Shown here: piece after piece, positions 1 through 11,352 of the stretch
Layout of the letters: each line of letters starts with the position of its first letter
Numbering within the stretch: the stretch's first letter is position 1
Translations under genes and position numbers: made by a program
Assembly (NCBI RefSeq): GCF_029543085.1
Contig: NZ_CP119967.1
Coordinates: forward strand, 3,870,501-3,934,500
DNA: 64,000 nucleotides
Direction: 5' to 3'
From: Pseudomonas sp. A34-9
GTDB lineage: Bacteria; Pseudomonadota; Gammaproteobacteria; Pseudomonadales; Pseudomonadaceae
The notes under the pieces: model-generated
The model's database searches: none
Told to the model about the DNA's origin: nothing
Seen by the model: only the letters and a program-made list of their open reading frames with translations

Positions 1-2
1 CG

Positions 3-1913
<1,911 letters not shown>

Positions 1914-1925
1914 TTTTCGGCAAAT

Positions 1926-1957
1926 AAAAACGCCGCATGGGTTAATGCGGCGTTTTT
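1926..1957 (+). terminator. Rho-independent terminator of katG
   Basis: An AACGCCGCAT stem, short loop and ATGCGGCGTT stem are followed by a run of T, 13 bases after the katG stop codon. Flanking A and T runs could let it work in both directions. Confidence 0.85.
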
Positions 1958-2000
1958 TGTGCGTACGGTTTGGGGTTTATGGTGATGCGTAAATCCTACC

Positions 2001-2160
2001 CCCTCACCCCAGCCCTCTCCCCCAAAGGGGGCGAGGGGGAAAGGGAGCAGACCTTCATGCTGTTCAAAACCTGAGTTCGACGCCGGACTTTCAGATCGGT
2101 GTATAGCAAAAGACACCTCGGTCAGTCCCCTCTCCCACTGGGAGAGGGTTAGGGTGAGGG
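2001..2160. repeat. MITE-like intergenic repeat, copy A
   Basis: A unit of about 160 bases bounded by inverted ends: CCCTCACCCCAGCCCTCTCC on the left and GAGAGGGTTAGGGTGAGGG on the right. The core holds a GAGTTCGAC motif and an AGACACCTCGGTCAGTCCCC motif that recur in the copies near 21.1, 37.1, 54.7 and 58.3 kb. The left end itself forms a C-rich/G-rich hairpin. No coding capacity. It fills the katG-pepN convergent gap. Confidence 0.8.
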
Positions 2161-2196
2161 CCGGTCCAAAGCTGGAATACCGACTTCAACACACCA

Positions 2197-4854
2197 TCAA
2201 GCCAGACTCTTGCTCACCACTTCGTACACGTCACTAGACAACTGCCCCGAAGCCAGAATCCGCTCCAGCTCAGCCTTCATCAACGCCTGACGCGCGCTGT
2301 CGTATTTGCGCCAGCGGGTCAGCGGCGCCAGTTGGCGCGAGGCGATCTGTGGGTTGAAGCCGTTCAGCTCGATCACCAGATCCGCGAGGAAGCGATAGCC
2401 CGAGCCATCGGCCGCGTGGAAGTTGATCAGGTTCTGCCCGGCAAACGCGCCGACCAGTGCACGCACCTTGTTCGGGTTCTTGATGTTGAACGCCGGGTGC
2501 TGCATCAACGCTTTCACGCGCTCCAGACCGCCTGGCAAAGTGCTGCCGGCCTGCACGCTGAACCACTGATCCATGACCAGCGGGTTGTCCTTGAAGTGCT
2601 CGGCGAAACTGGCCAGGGCCAGGGCTTTCTGCTCTTCGAACGGCGAGTTGACCAACACCGCCAGCGCGGTCAGGCGCTCGGTCATGTTGTCGGCCGTTTC
2701 GAACTGCTCCAGCGCTGCCGCCAATACTTCCGGCTTGCCGCTGAGCATCAGGTACGACAGCGCAATGTTCTGCAGCGCACGACGAGCAAAATGCTCGGCT
2801 TCGGCCACGTACGGGGTTTTCTTCGACAGGTCACGGTTGGCCTGATAACGCAGCCACAGCGCTTCGAACAAACCTTCGGCCAATTGCTGGCGAGCGAATT
2901 CACGGGCGCTATGAATCGCATCGACGTCCGCCACTTCGCTGATTTCAGTGAGGTAGGCCTCACCCGGCAGCGAGAGCATTTCCGCGACCATCGCCTGGTC
3001 CAGCGACTCGTCCGACAGTACCGTACGCAGCGCCGACACCAGACGCGGATCGAGCTTCAGGCTCTCGCCCTTCTGCTGCTGGCCAATCAGGTCTTGCAGC
3101 ACTTGTACCGACAGTTGCTGACCGGCATCCCAGCGGTTGAAACCGTCGCTGTCGTGCTGCATCAGGAACATCAATTGATCGCGGTTGTACGGGAAGCTCA
3201 GCTTCATCGGTGCCGAGAAGCCGCGCAGCAACGATGGCAGTGGCTGTTCAGCGATATCGACGAAGGTAAATGTCTGCTCGGCTTCGGTCACCGAGATCAC
3301 GCGAGTGGTGCCTTGCGCCGACGCTTCGCCAGCCAGACGCAGGGCAATCTCGTTGCCTTGGCTGTCCAGCAGGCCCAACTCGACCGGAATCACGAACGGC
3401 AGTTTTTCAACTTTGTCCGGGGTTTCCGGGCAGCTCTGACGGAAGGTCAGGCTGTAGGTTTTCGCGGCAGCGTCGTAAGACTCGCTCACTGCCAGACGCG
3501 GCGTGCCGGCCTGGCTGTACCAGCGCTTGAACTGAGTCAGATCGACGCCGTTGGCATCTTCCATGGCCTTGATGAAGTCGTCGCAGGTGACCGCTTGACC
3601 GTCGTGGCGCTCGAAGTACAGATCGCTGCCCTTACGGAAGCCTTCGGAACCGAGCAAGGTGTGGATCATGCCGACCACTTCCGAGCCCTTTTCGTACACG
3701 GTCAGGGTGTAGAAGTTGGAGATTTCGATGAAGCTGTCCGGGCGTACCGCGTGGGCCATGGGACCTGCATCTTCGGCGAACTGGTGGGTACGCAGGTAAG
3801 CGACGTCCTGAATGCGCTTGACCGTGGCCGAGTTCATGTCGGCAGAGAAGCCGGAATCACGGAACACGGTGAAACCTTCCTTCAGCGACAGCTGGAACCA
3901 GTCGCGGCAGGTCACGCGGTTGCCCGACCAGTTGTGGAAGTATTCGTGGGCGACAATTGCCTCGACCCGCTGGTGTGCGGCATCGGTGGCGGTTTCGGCG
4001 CGGGCCAGCACGGCGCTGGAGTTGAAGATGTTGAGGCCTTTGTTCTCCATCGCGCCCATGTTGAAGTCGTTGACGGCGACGATCATGAAGATGTCCAGAT
4101 CGTACTCGCGACCGTAAACCTCTTCATCCCACCGCATCGACTTCTTCAGGCTGTTCATCGCGTGCTGGCACTTGTCGATGTTTTCCGGCTCGACATAAAT
4201 GCGCAGCGCGACGTTGCGATTGGTCATGGTGGTGAAGGTGTCTTCGACGCACCACAAATCACCGGCCACCAGCGCAAACAGGTACGCCGGTTTCATGAAC
4301 GGGTCTTCCCACGTTGCCCAGTGCCGGCCGTCTTCGCCCGGGCCCGAGGCAATCGGGTTGCCGTTGGAGAGCAGCACCGGGTAGCTGTGCTGTTCGGCGA
4401 CCACGGTGGTGGTGAACTTGCTCATCACGTCCGGGCGGTCGAGGTAATAAGTGATCTTGCGGAAACCTTCGGCCTCGCACTGGGTGCAGAACATCGTGCC
4501 GGACTTGTACAGGCCTTCCAGTGCGGTGTTGGTTTCCGGGTGGATCCTGACGCTGGTGTCGACCGTAAAGGTTTCGCTGGTCGGTTGCAGGGTCAGGTGG
4601 TTCTCGGACAACTGATAGTCGCCCTCAGCCAGCTCTTTATCGGCGAGGGTCACCGAGAGCAGTTCCAGTTGCTGGCCGTCGAGTACCAGCGGCGGCAGGC
4701 CCGGGCCACGCGCCGGGTTGCGGCGCATTACCAACTGCGCGTGCACCAGGCTGTGATCCTCGAACAACTCGAAGGTCAGGTGTGTTTCGTCGATCAGGTA
4801 CTCGGGCGCCTGATAGTCCTTCAGGTAAATCATCTTCGGTTGTTCGGTGCGCAT
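2197..4854 (-). CDS. pepN: Aminopeptidase N (M1 family)
   Basis: Cytoplasmic zinc aminopeptidase that trims N-terminal residues from peptides late in protein turnover. The 885-residue length is typical. The substrate-binding GAMEN motif is at residues 267-271 and the zinc site HEYFH at 303-307 with the third ligand Glu 18 residues later at 326 (KEGFT). The start MRTEQPK is used because it lies 10 bases after the upstream gene and fits the family N-terminus. It is the last gene of a six-gene minus-strand cluster beginning with nadK. A very long open frame on the opposite strand is a codon-bias shadow. Confidence 0.96.
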   Translation of the reverse strand: MRTEQPKMIYLKDYQAPEYLIDETHLTFELFEDHSLVHAQLVMRRNPARGPGLPPLVLDGQQLELLSVTLADKELAEGDYQLSENHLTLQPTSETFTVDTSVRIHPETNTALEGLYKSGTMFCTQCEAEGFRKITYYLDRPDVMSKFTTTVVAEQHSYPVLLSNGNPIASGPGEDGRHWATWEDPFMKPAYLFALVAGDLWCVEDTFTTMTNRNVALRIYVEPENIDKCQHAMNSLKKSMRWDEEVYGREYDLDIFMIVAVNDFNMGAMENKGLNIFNSSAVLARAETATDAAHQRVEAIVAHEYFHNWSGNRVTCRDWFQLSLKEGFTVFRDSGFSADMNSATVKRIQDVAYLRTHQFAEDAGPMAHAVRPDSFIEISNFYTLTVYEKGSEVVGMIHTLLGSEGFRKGSDLYFERHDGQAVTCDDFIKAMEDANGVDLTQFKRWYSQAGTPRLAVSESYDAAAKTYSLTFRQSCPETPDKVEKLPFVIPVELGLLDSQGNEIALRLAGEASAQGTTRVISVTEAEQTFTFVDIAEQPLPSLLRGFSAPMKLSFPYNRDQLMFLMQHDSDGFNRWDAGQQLSVQVLQDLIGQQQKGESLKLDPRLVSALRTVLSDESLDQAMVAEMLSLPGEAYLTEISEVADVDAIHSAREFARQQLAEGLFEALWLRYQANRDLSKKTPYVAEAEHFARRALQNIALSYLMLSGKPEVLAAALEQFETADNMTERLTALAVLVNSPFEEQKALALASFAEHFKDNPLVMDQWFSVQAGSTLPGGLERVKALMQHPAFNIKNPNKVRALVGAFAGQNLINFHAADGSGYRFLADLVIELNGFNPQIASRQLAPLTRWRKYDSARQALMKAELERILASGQLSSDVYEVVSKSLA

Positions 4855-4864
4855 GCTGGCGTCC

Positions 4865-5695
4865 TTATTGATGCACGGCGAGCTGATAAGCCGTGTACTT
4901 GCGAATGTTGATCACGCCGGTGTCGAAGATCAGGTACTGGCCCTTGATCCCCAGCAGCGTGCCTTCGGCAATCGGGTTCTTGTCCAGGTTGAAGCTGACG
5001 ATTTTGGCCGGGTATTGCTCGACCGGATAGCGGATTTCCAGCGGTTCGACGTCGGCAATGGTCTGAATTGCCTGTAGGCCAAATCGCTCTTGCAAGCCTT
5101 GCAGGCCTTCGGCGCAGCTTTCGAACAACTGATCGCGCACCTGTGCCAGATCCACCGCCACGGCGTCGCCCTTGAGCAATGCACGCCAGTTGGTCTTGTC
5201 GGCCACCTGGCTACGGAACAGGTCTTCGACGAAGCCCGACTGCTGCCGCGTGGACACGCGCATTATCGGCAACGCCTGACTCGCGCCCTGATCAAGCCAA
5301 CGGGTCGGCAATTGCGTAGCACGGGTAATGCCAACCTTGATCCCTGACGAATTGGCCAGGTAAACCACATGGTCGGTCATGCAGAACTGCTCGCCCCACA
5401 CCGGATCGCGGCAGGTGCCAGCGTCATAGTGGCAGCGCTCCGGGCTCATGATGCACAGGTCGCACTGCGCCAGTTTGGTCATGCAAGGGTAGCAATAGCC
5501 CTGACTGAAACTGGTTTTGGTCTTGCGCCCGCAATGGGTGCAGTGGATCGCCCCCAGGTATTCCAGACGCACCGTGGTGCCGATCAACGGGTTGACCGGC
5601 ACCTCGACGTCATCCAGACGAAACGCGTATTGCACATTCGGCCCGTCCAAGCGCGCCGACATTTTGCTGATTGCACCGCGGCCAATCTCGATCAA
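4865..5695 (-). CDS. DUF2797 protein with Cys cluster
   Basis: 276-residue protein of unknown function. Residues about 50-95 contain a dense set of Cys and His: CTHC, CYPC, CDLC, ERCHYDAGTC, suggesting one or two zinc sites. It is followed by VYLANSSGIKVGITR, which looks like the first strand pair of a GIY-YIG/T5orf172-type fold (inference from pattern only). The start overlaps the YeaC stop by four bases (ATGA), implying coupled translation, and pepN starts 10 bases downstream. Assignment as DUF2797 rests on recognising the family pattern and its pepN neighbourhood in Pseudomonas; no function is proposed. Confidence 0.85.
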   Translation of the reverse strand: MIEIGRGAISKMSARLDGPNVQYAFRLDDVEVPVNPLIGTTVRLEYLGAIHCTHCGRKTKTSFSQGYCYPCMTKLAQCDLCIMSPERCHYDAGTCRDPVWGEQFCMTDHVVYLANSSGIKVGITRATQLPTRWLDQGASQALPIMRVSTRQQSGFVEDLFRSQVADKTNWRALLKGDAVAVDLAQVRDQLFESCAEGLQGLQERFGLQAIQTIADVEPLEIRYPVEQYPAKIVSFNLDKNPIAEGTLLGIKGQYLIFDTGVINIRKYTAYQLAVHQ

Positions 5696-5952
5696 TGGAT
5701 GGCATCCGACTTGAACAGGATGTTCGGCACTTCAATCGATTTCGACGCACACTCCTGCGGGCCCATGTAACCGGTGCGCTGGTCTTCAGGCAGGTTCTGG
5801 ATCTCCCAGGCGATCATCGCCTGCAGCGACAGCTCGCGCTGTTCGGCGGTGAGTTTGCCACCGTCGGACCATTTGCCGATTTCCACGGCCAGCTTCAGGC
5901 TCTCGTAGATGTCCGGGGTAATGTTGTTGATCATGTCGTTAAAAGAGGACAT
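5692..5952 (-). CDS. YeaC-family protein (DUF1315)
   Basis: Small 86-residue acidic soluble protein starting MSSFNDMINNITPDIY and containing LAVEIGKWSDGGKLTAEQ and AMIAWEIQNLPEDQRTGYM, the pattern of the YeaC/DUF1315 family. Its role is unknown. It has no signal peptide or membrane segment. It lies 36 bases after the rhomboid gene and overlaps DUF2797 by four bases, so it belongs to the nadK-pepN transcription unit. Confidence 0.85.
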   Translation of the reverse strand: MSSFNDMINNITPDIYESLKLAVEIGKWSDGGKLTAEQRELSLQAMIAWEIQNLPEDQRTGYMGPQECASKSIEVPNILFKSDAIH

Positions 5953-5988
5953 CAGGGTCTCCGTGCTCTTTATCTACAAAAACTGAAT

Positions 5989-6858
5989 TTAGGCGGCCAG
6001 TTTACGGCGGTTGTACAAACCGCCCAACAAACCGGTGAAGCATCCGATGAGTAACCCGCCGACGTGGGCGGCGTTGGCGATTTCGCCGAAACCGATCATC
6101 GAGATCAGCCCGGACATGCACACCAGCAACCACACCAGCATCATCACCAGCACGCCGCGCGGCAGACGATAAGCCGGATTCGGCGCCAGCAGCTGGAAGA
6201 TCCAGCAATGCCCGAGCAAACCATAGAGCACGCCGGACAGGCCGCCAAACAAGGTCGGGCCGCTCCAGGCAAATTGCGCGTAGTTGGACACCAGGCTGAA
6301 CAGCAGCGTCAGGCCGATCAGGTTAATGCTGCCCTGACGCGACTCGATACGCCGGCCCAGCTCCCAGTACCACATACCGTTCATAGCCAGGTGCAGGATG
6401 CCGAAGTGGATCAGCATCGGCGTCACCAGACGCCACCACTGCCCCGCCGCCAGACTGTCGGCCAGCGGCGTGAAATGGATGTATTCGCCGACCACCTGAA
6501 AATCGAGGAAGGTCAGCCAGCGCAGGGTCTGCAGATTCTCACCGAGGTACGTCAATCCGCCAACGATCAGGCACAACAACAGGATGAACCCGGTGGCCTT
6601 GGCGTATTTCAGTTGCTCGGCGAAGCTTGGCCGCTTGGAGGTCTGCGCAACGGGGATGTCCAGTGTTTGATCGGGATCGCCCGCCGGGAAGCGTTCGTAC
6701 AAGGAGCGTACGTCTTCACTGATTTCCGCCGGCGCCCACAGCACTTGTTCGCCGGCCTCTTCGCTGACCCGATGAGGCACTTGCATGCGTTGCAGCAGTT
6801 TGACGAAACCGCTCAAGTCCACTGCCAACGGCAGACGCAATACCGCTATCGCACTCAT
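5989..6858 (-). CDS. Rhomboid family intramembrane serine protease
   Basis: 289-residue GlpG-type rhomboid protease of the inner membrane, which cleaves transmembrane substrates. A soluble N-terminal domain of about 90 residues precedes at least six hydrophobic segments. The catalytic Ser is in GGLSGVLYGLLGH and the catalytic His in NAAHVGGLLIG, so the dyad is intact. HFGILHLAMNGMWYWELGRRIE matches the first loop and second helix of the family over its length. The start ATG overlaps the metallophosphoesterase stop by four bases. Its substrate is not predictable. Confidence 0.92.
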   Translation of the reverse strand: MSAIAVLRLPLAVDLSGFVKLLQRMQVPHRVSEEAGEQVLWAPAEISEDVRSLYERFPAGDPDQTLDIPVAQTSKRPSFAEQLKYAKATGFILLLCLIVGGLTYLGENLQTLRWLTFLDFQVVGEYIHFTPLADSLAAGQWWRLVTPMLIHFGILHLAMNGMWYWELGRRIESRQGSINLIGLTLLFSLVSNYAQFAWSGPTLFGGLSGVLYGLLGHCWIFQLLAPNPAYRLPRGVLVMMLVWLLVCMSGLISMIGFGEIANAAHVGGLLIGCFTGLLGGLYNRRKLAA

Positions 6859-7826
6859 TGCAGCACCTCCGGCCGCTCGACATCGACCCAGACAAATTTA
6901 TGCGGATCCAGACGGGTTTCCTGATCCAGACGATAGGCGACCAGTTTGCCGTAGAGCACCGCGCTGTAATCCAGACACGCGAGGTTCGGGCGGATCGGCG
7001 CCGGTTTGCCACTGCGCCAGTAGTGGCCGACGAACAGCAACGGCTCGTCAACGCCGTAGCGCAGAAGGGAATTCTTTTCGGTTGAAGTCAGCGGGGTCTG
7101 CGCCACCGGCTCCGGCAGGGCATCGGGCTGGAAGACGATATCGCCGTAGGTTTTCGGATCGTCTTCCCAGAACTTGGTGCGGAAGAACGAGCGCACCAGG
7201 CCGTCGCCGCTGGTCATGGTCAGACCATGGGGCAAGCGCATGTCGGTGCCGCGCAACAGTCGGTCGAACACGGTGCAGGCGAAGCTGTCCGGCACGGCCG
7301 AGGCTTGCAGGAAGTGTTCATCGATGCAGCCATTGGGGAACAGCGCGCGCAATGGCTCGATCAGCCCGGCATCCCAGCACGCGTGCACAACCCGGAAGCG
7401 CCCGGCATCGACAAACAGCGGCAGCTCGTAGAACCAGCGCTGGAAATCATGCCAGTCGCCGGGATGGTCTTCGAACTGGGTCAGGGTTTCGTGCAGCAGG
7501 CGCGCATGGCGCGGCGTGTGTTCGCGAACGAACTGCTTGCCGCTGCCCGGTGGCGCGGGGGTGCTCCAGCCCAACGCGTTGAATTCGTGGTTGCCCATGA
7601 TGCACAAGGCCTGACCGGCCTCGACCATGTCGTGGACGATGTGCAGTGCCTCGCGAATGCGCGGGCCACGGTCGATGATGTCGCCGACGAACACGGCCAT
7701 GCGCGATGGATGCCGCCAGACCCCGCCCTGCTTGTGATAACCGAGTCGGTCAAGCAAGTGTTCAAGGGTCAGGGCGCATCCGTGCACGTCACCAATCAGG
7801 TCATAACTGCGCGCGGGATCGAGCAT
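6855..7826 (-). CDS. Metallophosphoesterase (calcineurin-like)
   Basis: 323-residue cytoplasmic metal-dependent phosphatase of the calcineurin superfamily. The motif series is intact: DLIGDVHGC (residues 9-17), GDIIDRG, and GNHEF, then C-terminal metal-ligand His within VGHYWRSG. It resembles diadenosine tetraphosphatase/serine-threonine phosphatase-like proteins, but the substrate is unknown. Its ATG shares one base with the nadK TGA (TGATG) and its stop overlaps the rhomboid start, so translation is probably coupled through the operon. Confidence 0.88.
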   Translation of the reverse strand: MLDPARSYDLIGDVHGCALTLEHLLDRLGYHKQGGVWRHPSRMAVFVGDIIDRGPRIREALHIVHDMVEAGQALCIMGNHEFNALGWSTPAPPGSGKQFVREHTPRHARLLHETLTQFEDHPGDWHDFQRWFYELPLFVDAGRFRVVHACWDAGLIEPLRALFPNGCIDEHFLQASAVPDSFACTVFDRLLRGTDMRLPHGLTMTSGDGLVRSFFRTKFWEDDPKTYGDIVFQPDALPEPVAQTPLTSTEKNSLLRYGVDEPLLFVGHYWRSGKPAPIRPNLACLDYSAVLYGKLVAYRLDQETRLDPHKFVWVDVERPEVLQ

Positions 7827-8716
7827 CAGTCGCCTCCACCGCCCAGCTTGCTGCCCCAGCCGAGCTTGGTGCGGCAGACTTCATAGTAATTGTGGTCGAG
7901 CGGGTGAATCAGCCGCAGCTTCTGCGCTTTCTTGCTGACGGTGATGGTGTCGCCCGGCGCGCAGGTGAAGTGGTTCTGCCCGTCGCAGGAGACTTGCGGG
8001 TAAATCTGCATGTTTTTCGACACGACGATTTTCAGCTCACTGTTGCCGTCGACCACAATTGGCCGGCTCGACAACATATGGGGGTACATCGGCACAATCA
8101 CAATGGCATCGAGCTTGGGATGCATGATCGGCCCGCCGGCAGACAGCGCGTACGCGGTGGAACCGGTCGGCGTGGCGACAATCAGGCCGTCGGCCTTTTG
8201 ACTGCAGACGAACTGGCCGTCGATGTACAGCTCGAACTCGATCATCCGCGTCGATTTGCCGGGGTGCAGCACGACATCGTTGAGCGCATCGCCCTGACCA
8301 ATCGCCTCGGCATGCCGGCGAACTTCGGCTTGCAGCAGGAAGCGGTTTTCCACCAGATAGTGGCCGTCGAGCACCTTGGCGACTTCGACTTCCAGCTCAT
8401 CCGGGCGAATATCGGTGAGGAAGCCGAGGCTGCCACGGTTAATCCCCAGCACCGGAATATTGTGTTTGGCCAACGCCCGCGCGGCGCCGAGCAGGCTGCC
8501 GTCACCGCCGACGACAATGACCATGTCGCAGACTTCGCCGAGCATCTTGCGCGACGAAGTTTGCAGGCCGTGGCCCGGCAGGACTTCGGCGATGGTGTCT
8601 TCGAGGATCACATGCAGGTGACGATCGAGCAGAAACCGTTTCAGTCGGCGGACGGTATCCAGCACCTGGGAACTGCCCAGGCGACCGATGATGCCGATAT
8701 TACGAAATTGCTCCAT
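7826..8716 (-). CDS. nadK: NAD kinase
   Basis: Phosphorylates NAD to NADP in the cytoplasm. The 296-residue form starting MEQFRNIGIIGR is preferred over a longer frame starting at 8752, whose extra 12 residues do not fit the family. The nucleotide motif VVGGDGSLLGAAR, followed by NRGSLGFLTD and the ATPTGSTAYALSAGG region, are the conserved NadK blocks. It is the first gene of the six-gene minus-strand operon. DUF1853 is divergent 115 bases upstream, so the promoter should lie in 8717-8831. Confidence 0.96.
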   Translation of the reverse strand: MEQFRNIGIIGRLGSSQVLDTVRRLKRFLLDRHLHVILEDTIAEVLPGHGLQTSSRKMLGEVCDMVIVVGGDGSLLGAARALAKHNIPVLGINRGSLGFLTDIRPDELEVEVAKVLDGHYLVENRFLLQAEVRRHAEAIGQGDALNDVVLHPGKSTRMIEFELYIDGQFVCSQKADGLIVATPTGSTAYALSAGGPIMHPKLDAIVIVPMYPHMLSSRPIVVDGNSELKIVVSKNMQIYPQVSCDGQNHFTCAPGDTITVSKKAQKLRLIHPLDHNYYEVCRTKLGWGSKLGGGGD

Positions 8717-8831
8717 GGGACCTCTGCGGACAATCGAAAACGCGAAAAACACGATTATGGGCGAAAGCGCCGGTTAGACAAAATCCTTTCAGCCTCAAGG
8801 GTGTGCTCGTGTTTACGGCTATGCTCGCAAG

Positions 8832-9782
8832 ATGATCCTATTTCCCGACTTGCTCCAGTTGCCCCACCAATTACGCCACCCGGAAGTGCGCGATCTGGCG
8901 TGGGTGATCCTCGCCCCGCCGATGCTCGCCACCACGCCATGGCCGCAGCGCCATCCGCTGGCGGGCAGCGACTGGGTGACCGATCCCGAGCGACTGGAAC
9001 ACTGGCTGCGTCAGCTTGATCGCGACAGTTATGGCTTGCTGCATTGGTTGTCGCAGGCACGAACGCGGCGGCTGGGTTTGTATTACGAGCGCTTGTGGCA
9101 ATTTGCGGTCCAGCAGGCGCCAGGGATCGAACTGATCGCCGCCAACCTGCCGATCCGGCGCGAAGGCCATACCCTCGGCGAGCTGGACATGCTGCTGCGA
9201 GACCGCGACGGCGTGCATCATCTGGAACTGGCGATCAAGCTTTACCTCGGCCCGCAAAATGGCGACGGTCGTGATCCGGCGCAGTGGCTGGGGCCGGGTT
9301 GTCATGATCGGCTGGACCGCAAACTGGCGCATCTGGCCGAACATCAGTTGCCGATTTCGGCGCGCCCGGAAAGCCGCGCCGTGCTGGCGGCGCTGGATAT
9401 CGAGGTGTTCAGCGCGCAGCTGTGGCTCGGCGGTTACTTGTTATACCCGTGGCCCGGCCAGGCTGAATCACCGAACGGTGCGCATCCGCAGCATTTGCGC
9501 GGCAGTTGGTTGCATCAGAAGGATTGGCCGGCGTTTGTCGCGCAACGTCCGGCCGGACGCTGGCAACCCCTGCCCCGCCACGCCTGGCTGGCACCGGCGC
9601 ATTATCCGGCGGACCAGACCTGGACGTCGGAGCATTTACGAATGTGGCTGGAGGATCTTGAGCCGCTGGCCCCGGCGCAGTTGCTGGTGCGCCTGATCGA
9701 GAATGCGCAGGGCGAATGGGAAGAGGCGGAGCGGTTGTTTCTGGTGTCCGATCTTTGGCCGAATGTCCCGGGGCAGGTCTGA
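8832..9782 (+). CDS. DUF1853 family protein
   Basis: 316-residue protein of unknown function. It contains an [18 protein letters not shown] stretch and [22 protein letters not shown]; the D-x-(L/M) ... HLELAxK arrangement resembles a PD-(D/E)XK nuclease core (inference). The family commonly sits divergent from nadK in Pseudomonas. No signal peptide or membrane helix is seen. The start ATG follows 115 bases of intergenic DNA shared with nadK. It is followed by a REP pair. Confidence 0.85.
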   Translation: MILFPDLLQLPHQLRHPEVRDLAWVILAPPMLATTPWPQRHPLAGSDWVTDPERLEHWLRQLDRDSYGLLHWLSQARTRRLGLYYERLWQFAVQQAPGIELIAANLPIRREGHTLGELDMLLRDRDGVHHLELAIKLYLGPQNGDGRDPAQWLGPGCHDRLDRKLAHLAEHQLPISARPESRAVLAALDIEVFSAQLWLGGYLLYPWPGQAESPNGAHPQHLRGSWLHQKDWPAFVAQRPAGRWQPLPRHAWLAPAHYPADQTWTSEHLRMWLEDLEPLAPAQLLVRLIENAQGEWEEAERLFLVSDLWPNVPGQV

Positions 9783-9805
9783 AAATATCAGTGCCTGACC
9801 CGGCC

Positions 9806-9903
9806 TCTTCGCGAGCAGGCTCGCTCCCACATTTGGACTGCATTTCAAATATGGGAGTGGTAACACATTCCCCTGTGGGAGCGAGCCTGCTCGCGAATGG
9901 GCC
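9806..9903. repeat. REP pair (REPIN), copy 1
   Basis: Two inverted copies of the Pseudomonas REP palindrome: TTCGCGAGCAGGCTCGCTCC at 9808 and GGGAGCGAGCCTGCTCGCGA from about 9876, separated by about 40 bases. It occupies the gap between convergent DUF1853 and arsB. Confidence 0.92.
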
Positions 9904-9912
9904 ACCCTCGGT

Positions 9913-11196
9913 CTAGAGCGAAAGCCGCACAGCCAAAGCCGCCAACGTCACCAACAACACCGGCACCGTCAGCACAATCCCGACCCGGAAGTAATACCCC
10001 CAGCCAATATGAATGCCCTTGCGCTCCAGCACATGCAGCCACAACAACGTCGCCAGACTGCCAATCGGGGTGATCTTCGGCCCCAGATCACTGCCAATCA
10101 CGTTGGCATAGATCATCGCCTCCTTGACCACCCCGCTCGCCTGACTCGCATCGATCGACAACAAACCAATCAACACGGTCGGCAGGTTATTCATGATCGA
10201 CGACAGCAACGCCGTCAGCACCCCCGTGCCCATTGCCGCGCCCCAGACGCCGTGACCTGCGAAAACATCCAGCCAACCGGCCAGATACCCGGTCAGCCCG
10301 GCATTGCGCAAACCGTAGACCACCAGGTACATGCCCAGCGAGAAAATCACGATCTGCCACGGCGCCTCTTTCATCACCTTGCGCGTGGAAATCTTGTGGC
10401 CGCGCGCGGCGATGCCCAACAACAGCGCAGCGCACACGGCGGAAATCGCACTGATGGGAATGCCCAAGGGCTCCAGGGCAAAACAGCCGATCAGCAGGAT
10501 CACTAACACCGCCCAACCGGCATAGAACGTAGCTTTATCGTGGATCGCGGTTTCTGGATGCTCCAGTTGTTCAGGATCGTAAGCCGATGGAATGTCACGA
10601 CGGAAGAACCACAGCAACATGCCCAGCGTCGCCGCCACACTGACGAAGTTCACCGGCACCATCACCGCTGCGTAACGGTTGAAGCCAATGTGAAAGAAGT
10701 CCGCTGAAACGATGTTGACCAGGTTCGACACCACCAGCGGCAGGCTTGCGGTGTCTGCGATAAAACCTGCACCCATGACGAATGCCAGCGTCGCCGCCGG
10801 AGAAAAGCGCAGCGCCAGCAACATCGAAATCACGATTGGCGTGAGGATCAGTGCTGCACCGTCATTGGCGAACAGCGCTGAAACCAGCGCGCCGAGCAGC
10901 ACCATGAAGGCAAACAGCTTGCGCCCGCTGCCCCGGCCCCAACGCGCCACATGCAACGCGGCCCAGTTGAAAAACCCGGCTTCGTCGAGCAGCAGGCTGA
11001 TGATGATCAGCGCGACGAAGGTGCCGGTGGCGTTCCAGATGATCTGCCACACCAGCGGGATGTCGCTGAGGTGCACGACGCCGAAAATCAGCGCCAGTAC
11101 GGCGCCGAGCGTCGCACTCCAGCCGACGCCAAGGCCTTTGGGTTGCCAGATCACCAGGGTAATGGTCAGGAGGAAAATCAGTGACGCAGCGAGCAT
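9913..11196 (-). CDS. arsB: Arsenite/arsenical efflux permease ArsB-like
   Basis: Inner-membrane ion transporter of the ArsB/NhaD superfamily, about 427 residues with roughly 11-12 hydrophobic segments. Family blocks seen: [77 protein letters not shown] and [20 protein letters not shown]. The start [10 protein letters not shown] at 11196 is chosen because an upstream extension would translate the neighbouring REP repeat. No arsR, arsC or arsD accompanies it; the upstream gene on the same strand is a flavin reductase. The fold is certain and the arsenite substrate is inferred from similarity. Confidence 0.85.
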   Translation of the reverse strand: MLAASLIFLLTITLVIWQPKGLGVGWSATLGAVLALIFGVVHLSDIPLVWQIIWNATGTFVALIIISLLLDEAGFFNWAALHVARWGRGSGRKLFAFMVLLGALVSALFANDGAALILTPIVISMLLALRFSPAATLAFVMGAGFIADTASLPLVVSNLVNIVSADFFHIGFNRYAAVMVPVNFVSVAATLGMLLWFFRRDIPSAYDPEQLEHPETAIHDKATFYAGWAVLVILLIGCFALEPLGIPISAISAVCAALLLGIAARGHKISTRKVMKEAPWQIVIFSLGMYLVVYGLRNAGLTGYLAGWLDVFAGHGVWGAAMGTGVLTALLSSIMNNLPTVLIGLLSIDASQASGVVKEAMIYANVIGSDLGPKITPIGSLATLLWLHVLERKGIHIGWGYYFRVGIVLTVPVLLVTLAALAVRLSL

Positions 11197-11245
11197 CCGT
11201 AACAGCCTTAAATTGAAATGGAGTAGTGAAGCCAACACAAAAAAC

Positions 11246-11334
11246 TGTAGGAGTGAGCCTGCTCGCGATAGCGGACTGTCAGTTACCAATCAGTCGACTG
11301 ACACACCGCTATCGCGAGCAGGCTCACTCCTACA
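11246..11334. repeat. REP pair (REPIN), copy 2
   Basis: A near-perfect inverted repeat: GTAGGAGTGAGCCTGCTCGC then GATAGCGG, and the reverse complement ending CTCCTAC, about 30 bases apart. It uses the GTAGGAGTGAG variant rather than GTGGGAGCGAG. It lies between arsB and the FMN reductase and could separate their transcripts. Confidence 0.92.
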
Positions 11335-11352
11335 TTGTGTTCCGTGTTGGGC

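Noticed and set aside
2332..4911. Very long open frame (859 codons) on the strand opposite pepN
   Set aside because: It is an antisense shadow of a confidently identified gene in high-GC DNA, has an atypical residue composition and overlaps pepN throughout.
11197..11289. N-terminal extension of arsB
   Set aside because: The added residues (SRAGSLLQ and so on) are a translation of the adjacent REP repeat, and family members start at [14 protein letters not shown] sequence.
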